Of a DNA stretch of 31,822 nt, positions 25,671-31,822 are shown in pieces. A model generated the notes under the pieces. The model saw nothing but the letters and a program-made list of their open reading frames with translations. It was not told the DNA's origin and did not search any database. The first letter of the stretch is position 1. The number at the start of each line of letters is the position of its first letter. Source of the stretch: Bacillota bacterium (GTDB taxonomy: Bacteria; Bacillota; UBA4882; UBA8346); the NCBI GenBank assembly GCA_023394955.1, contig JAEWZY010000070.1:1-31822 (forward strand), given 5' to 3'. A program made the position numbers and the translations under genes.

Positions 25671-25828
25671 CGATCCAGGCAGGTCTTCTGGCTCAAGCGT
25701 CATCACCCTCAAATACCTTCCCGGTTTCCCAGTGGTTTCATATGAGGATTCCTCTCTTACAGCGGCGGCGCCGCGCGGGATTTGCACCCGGCTTCCCTTT
25801 TCAGCCGTTATTAACAGCGCCTGTATCG
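25671..25828 (-). ncRNA. Cobalamin (B12) riboswitch
   Basis: On the minus strand the conserved elements appear in order: P1 arm CGATACAGG (25828-25820), GGCTGAAAAGGGAAGCCGGG-type text around 25806-25787, GGTGCAAATCCCGC, CGCTGTAAGAG, AACCACTGGGAA, and the B12 box AGCCAGAAGACCTGCC at 25693-25678, closed by the other P1 arm CCTGGATCG (25679-25671). The aptamer is about 158 bases and complete. It lies 134 bases before the btuB start and should shut off btuB-tonB-exbB-exbD when cobalamin is plentiful. Confidence 0.95.
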
Positions 25829-25916
25829 AATGGATATATCGCAATAAGTTTCTTTTGATCAGCGTTGATTTTGCGACATATTTTCCTGATCCATAAAATA
25901 AATACGGTACTTTGCT

Positions 25917-25947
25917 CTATTCCATCCATGGGTTAAGAATGGAATAG
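25917..25947. other. Inverted repeat between btuD and the riboswitch
   Basis: Arms CTATTCCAT and ATGGAATAG (9 bp, perfect) with a 13-base loop. There is no T run in either direction close enough for a classical terminator. It may end the cob-btu transcript before the riboswitch promoter, or serve as a regulator site. Confidence 0.4.
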
Positions 25948-25993
25948 TAAGATGGATTATTTTTCTTCAATTTATCTACTTGTTTTAGGCAAA

Positions 25994-26015
25994 ATCGACA
26001 CGGATTAACACCGAT
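25994..26015 (-). terminator. Possible weak terminator after btuD
   Basis: On the minus strand ATCGGTGTTAATCCGTGTCG folds imperfectly (ATCG/CGAT outer pairs, inner G-T pairs) and is followed by ATTTT, 17 bases after the btuD stop. Weak as a terminator; could also be a copy of a dispersed intergenic repeat. Confidence 0.3.
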
Positions 26016-26031
26016 TTATAAAATCAATAAA

Positions 26032-26823
26032 TCACAAAGAAAGCCTGGGAATTAAATAAGGCCTTCCGTTCCCGGGAGCTTTGATGATATCTACCTCCAC
26101 CCCATAGATCTTCTTGACGATCTCTTTTGTCAAGAGCGCCTCAGGCGGTCCTAAACTATGAATCTTACCCTGATTCATTAAGATCAGATAGTCGCAGAAT
26201 GCGGCCGCCAGATTTAGATCATGCAGCACCGCCAAAACGGTAACCCGAGCGGTCTGATTCAAATCTTTGATCTCTTTTAAAAGCTCGATCTGATGATAGA
26301 TATCAAGATGGGAGACTGGCTCATCCAAGATGATGATACCGGTTTGTTGGGTCATCACCCTGGCAATGATGACTCTTTGCATCTCGCCGCCGCTTAAAGT
26401 ATGAATGCTTCGGTCCCGCAATCTCCAGGTGTCGGTGAGTTCCATCGCTTTTTGAGCGATCCGGAGATCTTCTGCTCCTTCCACGGCAAACCTGGCAAGA
26501 TAGGGTGCTCTCCCCATCAGAACCAGATCAAACACTGAAAAGTCGAACCGAATCTCGCTGTTTTGGGGAACAACCGCCAGTTTTTTAGCTAAGCTCTTCG
26601 TTCCGATCCGGTTGATATCTGTTTCATTGATAAAGATGCTATCCTCCTTAACATCCAATGTCTTGGCGATGGTCCTCAGCAAAGTTGTCTTGCCGGAACC
26701 GTTGGGCCCCAAGATGGCGTAAAACTTTCCCGTTTCGATGGTGAGATTGATCTCATTCAGGATTGGCTCTTCATCAAAGGAAAAAGTCAGGTCCTTTATT
26801 TTAATGGCATTTTGGCTTTTCAT
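26032..26823 (-). CDS. btuD: Cobalamin ABC importer ATPase
   Basis: The 263-residue protein is an ABC ATPase of the FecE/BtuD/HmuV class. Walker A is GPNGSGKTT near residue 40, the Q loop is VVPQNSE, the signature is LSGGEMQRVIIAR, Walker B is GIIILDEPVSHLD, and the switch His lies in AVLHDLNLA. It pairs with the BtuC permease whose stop is 4 bases upstream. The substrate (cobalamin or cobinamide rather than haem or siderophore) is inferred from the cob genes in the same run and the B12 receptor next door. Confidence 0.93.
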   Translation of the reverse strand: MKSQNAIKIKDLTFSFDEEPILNEINLTIETGKFYAILGPNGSGKTTLLRTIAKTLDVKEDSIFINETDINRIGTKSLAKKLAVVPQNSEIRFDFSVFDLVLMGRAPYLARFAVEGAEDLRIAQKAMELTDTWRLRDRSIHTLSGGEMQRVIIARVMTQQTGIIILDEPVSHLDIYHQIELLKEIKDLNQTARVTVLAVLHDLNLAAAFCDYLILMNQGKIHSLGPPEALLTKEIVKKIYGVEVDIIKAPGNGRPYLIPRLSL

Positions 26824-26827
26824 GCGT

Positions 26828-27880
26828 TTAAAACACCTTCTTTTTGTTTTGATAGATCAATGCCAAAAAGAAGGGCACGCCGCAAATTGAAGTGATGACG
26901 CCCACCGGGATCTCATTCGGCGGCACGATAGTTCTGGCAATCGTGTCGCAAAGGATCAATAGAATAGCCCCTCCCAATGCCGAAAAAGGAATTACGACCC
27001 GATGATCGGGACCAAATACCAAACGGATCATATGGGGGACAATCAGCCCGACAAATCCAATTGCGCCGCTCACGGATACAACCATGGCCACAATGAGGGC
27101 GGCGGTGAACAAAAGATACTTTTTAACTTTTTCTACTTCCACTCCCAAGCTTTTAGCGGTATCATCCCCTAATAAGATCATGTTTAAATCTTTGGCAAAA
27201 ATATTAATTACAGTCATAGCGCCAAGCGCTACCGGCAACACCGTCACAAGTTTATTCCAATCAGCCGTAGCCACACTCCCCATGGTCCACATGACGATTC
27301 TTTCGATCTGCTCCCGTTTGAAAGTCATAATTAAAGAAATCAACGATGTTAATAAAATATTGACTGCTGTTCCTGTCAGCAACAGTGTAATAGTTGAAAT
27401 CCGGTGGCCGACCCGGGCGATGTTATATACCAATAAAGCGGTCCCGACTGCCCCGATAAAGGCATTGACAGTGACGATCCCAAAGCCGAATATGATATTT
27501 TCGACTCCGAATGCCATGGTTAAAGCGCCGCCCAGAGCAGCGCCTGACGAAATCCCCAATACATATGGCTCAGCCAGAGGGTTTTTAAAGATTCCCTGAA
27601 AGGCAGCGCCTGTCACGGCTAATCCCGCGCCTACCAAAGCCGCTAATAAGATCCGCGGCAGTCTCAAATTTAAGATGATAATCCGCGAAGCATAATCGAT
27701 ACTGTCCACCGATATCAGGTTATTTAGGAACGGTAACTTATTCATGATAATCATTAGGCATTGTTCCCAAGATATCTTGGCGACTCCGAGATTGGTGGCG
27801 GTAACTATGGCTAAGATTAAGAAAAAGACTCCGGCCACAAAAACTTTTCGATAATAGCCCCGGCGATTGATAAAATTCAT
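26828..27880 (-). CDS. btuC: Cobalamin ABC importer permease
   Basis: The 350-residue permease of the FecCD/BtuC family has ten expected helices. Family text includes LRLPRILLAALVGAGLAVTG, FQGIFKNPLAEPYVLGISSG and the C-terminal GLIVPHMIRLVFGPDHR, the cytoplasmic loop that contacts the ATPase. It forms the vitamin B12 channel with BtuD. It lies 9 bases after btuF and 4 before btuD. A haem or siderophore permease would look alike; the cob neighbourhood decides. Confidence 0.94.
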   Translation of the reverse strand: MNFINRRGYYRKVFVAGVFFLILAIVTATNLGVAKISWEQCLMIIMNKLPFLNNLISVDSIDYASRIIILNLRLPRILLAALVGAGLAVTGAAFQGIFKNPLAEPYVLGISSGAALGGALTMAFGVENIIFGFGIVTVNAFIGAVGTALLVYNIARVGHRISTITLLLTGTAVNILLTSLISLIMTFKREQIERIVMWTMGSVATADWNKLVTVLPVALGAMTVINIFAKDLNMILLGDDTAKSLGVEVEKVKKYLLFTAALIVAMVVSVSGAIGFVGLIVPHMIRLVFGPDHRVVIPFSALGGAILLILCDTIARTIVPPNEIPVGVITSICGVPFFLALIYQNKKKVF

Positions 27881-27889
27881 AATATTATT

Positions 27890-28831
27890 TTACTCTCCTT
27901 GACGAATAACAAAGACTTCCGGATGCAGCAATCGGGCTAAAGTTTCCAATCCCTCCGCTAACCTTGGCCCTTGCCGATCCAGCAGGTTATGATCGATCTC
28001 CAGTAATCTTCCTTCTTTGACGGCTTTCAAATCTTTAAATCCAGGCGTTCTTTGGATAATATCCTTGGTATGATAAAACTTGGAACAGATCAAAAATTCG
28101 GGATTTTGAGCAACCAATCTTTCGATACTATATTGCCAGCCTTTTGAATCTTCGGCCGCATTATCGCCACCCGCCATTTTAAGCATATTCCCGATAAATG
28201 TGTCTTGGCCCGCTGTATAAAAACCGCCGTCGCCATAAAATACAATGTAATAAACTTCAGGCTTTGGGGTATGCTTAACTTTTAAAGCAATATCAGCTAC
28301 TTTCTGTTTCATATCCCCTATCAGTTCAGCGGCTTTTTCAGTGGAATCTAATACCTGTCCCACCTGCGTAATCAGATGATAAACCCCGTCAAAACTTTCT
28401 TCCGCATTTAAAACCGCCACTTTGAGCCCCAAATTCTCCAGCTTTTCCACGGCCTCCTTTTGGAAATGGGTCGAGGCAATCACCAGATCCGGGTTTAAGG
28501 CCACGATCTGCTCAAGACTGGGCGCCATAATATTTCCGATGGAATCAATTTTACTCGTTTCCGCCGGATAATCGCAATAATCGGTCCTTCCGACCAGTAT
28601 CTCCCCTTTTCCCAAGGCAAATACAATCTCGGTGATGTTCGGAGCGGCCGATACCACCCGGGACGGGATTTTATCAATCGTAATTACCCGGTGATACGAA
28701 TCCTCCAACTTTAAATAAAACCTGGCCTCTTGCCGTTGCCGGCCGGTTCTCGTCTGGATCGCATAATATGCAATAAGGCCGATAATTATTAACCCAGCGG
28801 TTACCAATCTAACGCTCCGCTTATTGAACAA
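27890..28831 (-). CDS. btuF: Cobalamin-binding protein of the ABC importer
   Basis: The 313-residue protein has an N-terminal membrane helix (about 9-24, LVTAGLIIIGLIAYYA) without a lipobox cysteine, so it is probably anchored to the inner membrane or cut by signal peptidase I. The two lobes of a class III binding protein follow: RVVSAAPNITEIVFALGKGE, then GRTDYCDYP and SLEQIVALNPDLVIAS, all typical of BtuF. It would hand cobalamin arriving through BtuB to BtuCD. It is 39 bases after cobC and 9 bases before btuC. Confidence 0.93.
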   Translation of the reverse strand: MFNKRSVRLVTAGLIIIGLIAYYAIQTRTGRQRQEARFYLKLEDSYHRVITIDKIPSRVVSAAPNITEIVFALGKGEILVGRTDYCDYPAETSKIDSIGNIMAPSLEQIVALNPDLVIASTHFQKEAVEKLENLGLKVAVLNAEESFDGVYHLITQVGQVLDSTEKAAELIGDMKQKVADIALKVKHTPKPEVYYIVFYGDGGFYTAGQDTFIGNMLKMAGGDNAAEDSKGWQYSIERLVAQNPEFLICSKFYHTKDIIQRTPGFKDLKAVKEGRLLEIDHNLLDRQGPRLAEGLETLARLLHPEVFVIRQGE

Positions 28832-28870
28832 TCCCTACACCTCGCTACTGGCTCCCGTATATTGCGCAGG

Positions 28871-29461
28871 CTACAAGTTAAATTTTCTTAACACCGGAAC
28901 CGTTCGATTGAATTCAAACATTGTATAACACCCGCAATCAAACGCCAATCTCCAGAAATCTTCCGGGTTCATCCGTAACAATAGTCCGGCTATAACTCGT
29001 AAGGTCCCTCCGTGGCTAATTATTAAAATGTTTTTTTGATCATACAATTTAAGAATCTTCTCAAATTCGGTTTTCACTCTGTGATAAAAAAATTGAAAGC
29101 TTTCTCCTTCCGGAATGCAATAATTTTGCCAGTCTTCGCGCCAAGCCGCCCATTCTTCCGGTTGTTCCGCCATAATTTCTTGAAAATGACGGCCTTCCCA
29201 ATTGCCGAAATTAAGTTCACGCAAGCCGTCTTGAACCACAATCTGTTCCGGCGCCATTCCGGTAATAAGTTGAGCCGAATGCAACGCTCTCGGTAACGGG
29301 CTGCTAATGATAACATCAAAAGATATCCCCGGTAATTTTTCACGCAGGCGGCGGCATTGTTCTTCTCCTTCGTTACTTAACCCGGAATCGCCCCAGCCTT
29401 GAAATAATTGTTTTTTATTCAGTTCCGTCGCGCCATGTCTTACCAGATAGAGCTTCATCAT
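28871..29461 (-). CDS. cobC: Alpha-ribazole-5'-phosphate phosphatase, histidine phosphatase family
   Basis: The 196-residue protein begins MMKLYLVRHGATELN, with the catalytic RHG motif (His9), continues with LFQGWGDSGLSNEG, and has the second histidine in LIISHGGTLRV. CobC removes the phosphate from alpha-ribazole phosphate during assembly of the B12 lower ligand. Family members are also phosphoglycerate mutase-like, but the place between cobS and btuF supports the CobC role. It is 42 bases after cobS. Confidence 0.88.
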   Translation of the reverse strand: MMKLYLVRHGATELNKKQLFQGWGDSGLSNEGEEQCRRLREKLPGISFDVIISSPLPRALHSAQLITGMAPEQIVVQDGLRELNFGNWEGRHFQEIMAEQPEEWAAWREDWQNYCIPEGESFQFFYHRVKTEFEKILKLYDQKNILIISHGGTLRVIAGLLLRMNPEDFWRLAFDCGCYTMFEFNRTVPVLRKFNL

Positions 29462-29503
29462 ATTTCCGCCACTATATCCTGAAATTTTCCTGCACGCCCC
29501 AAA

Positions 29504-30238
29504 TTATCGGAAGAAGGTCAAGGTAGCCAAGGTAACTATTTCACTCACTTCGTTGGCAGCCCCTAATGTGTCTCCGGTCATTCCCCCGATTTTGGCTGCG
29601 ATGTAGCCTCGGAAGATAATCATTGCCAATACATTGATACCGAGTATTGCTGCAGCTTGGTAAGGGAATAGCCCCAATGCAAAAAACACGCCGAGACCAA
29701 AGGCAATGAACAGATCCTTTTTTGAGCTTTTTCCGATAAACATAGTCCCCAGGCCATCCTGGCGGGCAGGTTGAGACGAATGGATCAAAAACACCATTGC
29801 GGTCTTGGAAATCACCGGCGCCAACACTAAAGCTTTTACGATGATTGAGCCCTTAATTTCGGTCAATAATATAATTTTAAGGGCTAAATCAAAAAAAATC
29901 GCAATAACGCCGTTACTTCCAATTCGACTATCTTTCATAATCTCTAGTATCTTTTCTTTGGGACGGGCTGAAAAAACTCCATCGCAGGTATCGGCCAGGC
30001 CGTCCAGATGCAAAGCGCCGGTGAGCAACAGGACAAATAGACATCCTAAAATAATGGCTATGTTTTTTGAACAAACCATCGCTATCAATAGATAAAACAA
30101 TGCGTTTAAAGATCCGATCATCAAACCGATTAAAGGAAAGTACTTGATTCCGTTATGTAGATCACCATCATGAACAGATATTTCAATTTTTATTGGTATC
30201 CTGGTGAGAAACTGTAACATTAACCAAAAATATTTCAT
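29504..30238 (-). CDS. cobS: Adenosylcobinamide-GDP ribazoletransferase (cobalamin synthase)
   Basis: The 244-residue integral membrane protein has the diagnostic LDGLADTCDGVFSARPKE, with acidic residues that bind magnesium, followed by IMKDSRIGSNGVIAI. About six membrane helices are expected. It joins adenosylcobinamide-GDP to alpha-ribazole or its phosphate, the last step of nucleotide-loop assembly. A C-terminal KIGGMTGDTLGAANEVSE is also a family hallmark. It lies 7 bases after cobU. Confidence 0.95.
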   Translation of the reverse strand: MKYFWLMLQFLTRIPIKIEISVHDGDLHNGIKYFPLIGLMIGSLNALFYLLIAMVCSKNIAIILGCLFVLLLTGALHLDGLADTCDGVFSARPKEKILEIMKDSRIGSNGVIAIFFDLALKIILLTEIKGSIIVKALVLAPVISKTAMVFLIHSSQPARQDGLGTMFIGKSSKKDLFIAFGLGVFFALGLFPYQAAAILGINVLAMIIFRGYIAAKIGGMTGDTLGAANEVSEIVTLATLTFFR

Positions 30239-30245
30239 CTTAGCC

Positions 30246-30806
30246 TCATTTGATTTTCATAGGTAAACCGCAAACCGTCAAATAGACTTCATTGGCGCGA
30301 AAAGCGATCAATTGATTGATCCGACCGGCTACATCCCGAAAGAATCGGGCTAAGGGATAGTTCGGCACGATCCCGTAACCCACTTCGTTGGTAACCATAA
30401 TCAATGTGACCTGGCGCGCGACTGCTTCATCGATAAATTCTTTAATTTCAAGCGATATCTTCTTCTCAATCAGTTCCAAATCTGCCGCAGACATCTGATC
30501 AAGCGCCGCTCCGGTCAGATCATAGATCAAATTGGAGATCATTACGGTTACGCAATCGAGTAAGATTAAGTCATAATTCCCTTGTCCGGAATGGAATATC
30601 CGTTTCAAGTCCTGATATCCTTCGAAGGTATCCCATTCTTGCGGCCGTCTCTGTCTATGCTTGTCGATTCTTGCTTGCATCTCAACATCCGTTGGAAGCG
30701 CAGTCGCGACATATAACACTTTTTTGCCGGATTTAACCGCTATACTCTCCGCAAAAACACTTTTCCCGCTCCGGGCCCCGCCGGTGATTAAGATCAATTT
30801 ACCCAT
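30246..30806 (-). CDS. cobU: Adenosylcobinamide kinase / guanylyltransferase
   Basis: The 186-residue protein begins MGKLILITGGARSGKSVFAE, with the P-loop, and continues with ARIDKHRQRRPQEWDTFE, where His is the residue that carries GMP in CobU. LILLDCVTVMISNL and MVTNEVGYGIVPNYPLAR match the family. It phosphorylates adenosylcobinamide and then transfers GMP to it, making the substrate of CobS. Length is normal. It lies 17 bases after cobT. Confidence 0.95.
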   Translation of the reverse strand: MGKLILITGGARSGKSVFAESIAVKSGKKVLYVATALPTDVEMQARIDKHRQRRPQEWDTFEGYQDLKRIFHSGQGNYDLILLDCVTVMISNLIYDLTGAALDQMSAADLELIEKKISLEIKEFIDEAVARQVTLIMVTNEVGYGIVPNYPLARFFRDVAGRINQLIAFRANEVYLTVCGLPMKIK

Positions 30807-30823
30807 CTTAAATCATCCACTCA

Positions 30824-31822
30824 TCAAGAATTTAGAGTATCTACTAAAAAATCACCCGACAATGATAGTTCATCAAAAGTCGCCATTTCAGTCATTAATT
30901 TGACAGCGGCCTCTACCAGATTAGCGGCCAACGGGCAACCCGTTCCTTCTCCCAACCGCATTTCCAGGTATAGTAAGGAATCGATTCCTAATTCATTCAT
31001 TAACAAAGTAAATCCGGGCTCTGCGGAAGAATGGGAAGGAATCATATATTCTCTGGTAAGAGGATTAAGTTTATAAGCTACCAATGCTGCGCTAGCCGAA
31101 ATAAATCCATCGATAATTATCGGAACCCGATAATAAGCTGCCCCTAAATAACAGCCCACCAAACCGGCGATGTCAAATCCGCCCACTTTAGCCAAGACGT
31201 CCAACGGATCTTTCGGATCAGGCCGGTTGATCGCCAAAGCTCTTTCAATTGCTCCTTTTTTATGGACAAAACCCGCTTCAGTCAAGCCCGTTCCTTTGCC
31301 TACCGCCACAGAGGCATCGCAACCGGTAAATGCCATTAATATGGCGCTACTAGTACTTGTATTACATATTCCCATTTCACCGGTTCCCAAAAGACTGTAT
31401 CCTTGACTGACTAATTCCTCCACCGTTTCAAGGCCGATATCGATCGCCCGCTCAGCTTCCTCGCGGGTCATTGCGGGTCCTTTCGCCATATTCCAAGTCC
31501 CTTTGCGAATCTTTCTAATAATAACCTCCGGGTGAATAAGATCAGACTTAACTCCAATGTCGATAACCCGTATATCCATTCCGGCATGTCTTGCTAAAAC
31601 ATTAATTCCGCAAACTCCTTGGGTAAAATTCAGGGTTTGACTGGCGGTAAGCTCCTGAGGACAAGCGCTGAATCCTTCTTCCCAAATGCCATTATCAGCG
31701 CTCATGATGATCATACTTTTCTTGGCGAATTCATTTATTAAACTACCGGTAATTCCAGCTATTTGAACAGCAATCCGCTCCAATTTCCCTAGACTGCCGA
31801 TGGGTTTAATCAAGCTGTCCAA
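30824..31822 (-). CDS. cobT: Nicotinate-nucleotide-dimethylbenzimidazole phosphoribosyltransferase, 5' end outside window
   Basis: 332 residues are visible. The first visible text is LDSLIKPIGSLGKLE, which in complete CobT lies about 20 residues into the protein, so the gene starts beyond the window and the TTG at the edge is an internal leucine codon. MSADNGIWEEG and LLGTGEMGICNTSTSSAI match the family, and the catalytic glutamate is in LGEGTG near the C-terminus. CobT makes alpha-ribazole phosphate from the lower-ligand base. It heads the visible cob-btu run; the promoter, perhaps with a second riboswitch, lies to the right. Confidence 0.95.
   Translation of the reverse strand: MDSLIKPIGSLGKLERIAVQIAGITGSLINEFAKKSMIIMSADNGIWEEGFSACPQELTASQTLNFTQGVCGINVLARHAGMDIRVIDIGVKSDLIHPEVIIRKIRKGTWNMAKGPAMTREEAERAIDIGLETVEELVSQGYSLLGTGEMGICNTSTSSAILMAFTGCDASVAVGKGTGLTEAGFVHKKGAIERALAINRPDPKDPLDVLAKVGGFDIAGLVGCYLGAAYYRVPIIIDGFISASAALVAYKLNPLTREYMIPSHSSAEPGFTLLMNELGIDSLLYLEMRLGEGTGCPLAANLVEAAVKLMTEMATFDELSLSGDFLVDTLNS

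Noticed and set aside
25629..25844. 71-residue minus-strand frame in the riboswitch
   Set aside because: It coincides with a complete cobalamin aptamer, so the sequence is conserved as RNA, not protein.
26032..28831. btuFCD as a siderophore or haem importer
   Set aside because: The families overlap, but four cob genes upstream and a B12 riboswitch with BtuB downstream make cobalamin far likelier.
1..31822. CRISPR array, transposon or prophage
   Set aside because: No regularly spaced repeats, transposase, integrase or phage structural genes are visible.

Overview
The window looks like chromosomal DNA of a diderm Bacillota (Firmicutes with an outer membrane). Most genes read as Firmicutes: strong AGGAGG-type ribosome binding sites, moderately low GC by eye, a ChvE/GguAB sugar transporter and Clostridia-like proteins. 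Yet a complete TonB-ExbB-ExbD energiser and a BtuB-type outer-membrane receptor ending in phenylalanine are present, so the cell must have an outer membrane. I cannot name a genus. Nearly all genes lie on the minus strand; only a VOC-domain gene and a small cupin gene are on the plus strand.

Region 1 (1-10834, minus) is a compact biosynthetic cluster, transcribed in this order: a radical-SAM aminomutase with glutamate 2,3-aminomutase-like pocket residues; an FkbH-type glyceryl loader fused to a carrier domain; a GT4 glycosyltransferase; and one very large protein with the order condensation, adenylation, carrier, thioesterase, MFS exporter. That last protein is read in one frame from 5474 to the window edge. 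The thioesterase has Cys where Ser is usual. Taken together the genes suggest a small secreted molecule made by one module: a glyceryl starter from the FkbH carrier, one amino acid (perhaps beta-glutamate from the aminomutase), possibly glycosylated and exported by the fused MFS domain. The product is inference. A VOC gene (11388-11777) lies divergently beyond a 553-base AT-rich spacer.

Region 2 (11921-16541, minus) holds a chvE-gguA-gguB multiple-monosaccharide ABC transporter. A perfect 16-bp hairpin separates chvE from gguA. The chvE upstream region carries two TGTCCGTACA repeats resembling AraR operators, a second direct-repeat pair and a 16-bp palindrome.

Region 3 (16803-21957) holds an acyl-CoA synthetase, a 93-codon orphan, a 650-residue LamG-like/FG-GAP protein without a signal peptide, and a divergent cupin.

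Region 4 (22075-31822, minus) is a vitamin B12 region. Upstream genes cobT-cobU-cobS-cobC make the nucleotide loop and btuF-btuC-btuD form the inner-membrane importer. Then comes a cobalamin riboswitch controlling btuB-tonB-exbB-exbD. The riboswitch leader can pair with the btuB Shine-Dalgarno, which suggests translational control. cobT is cut by the right window edge. I saw no tRNA, rRNA, insertion sequence, CRISPR array or prophage gene.
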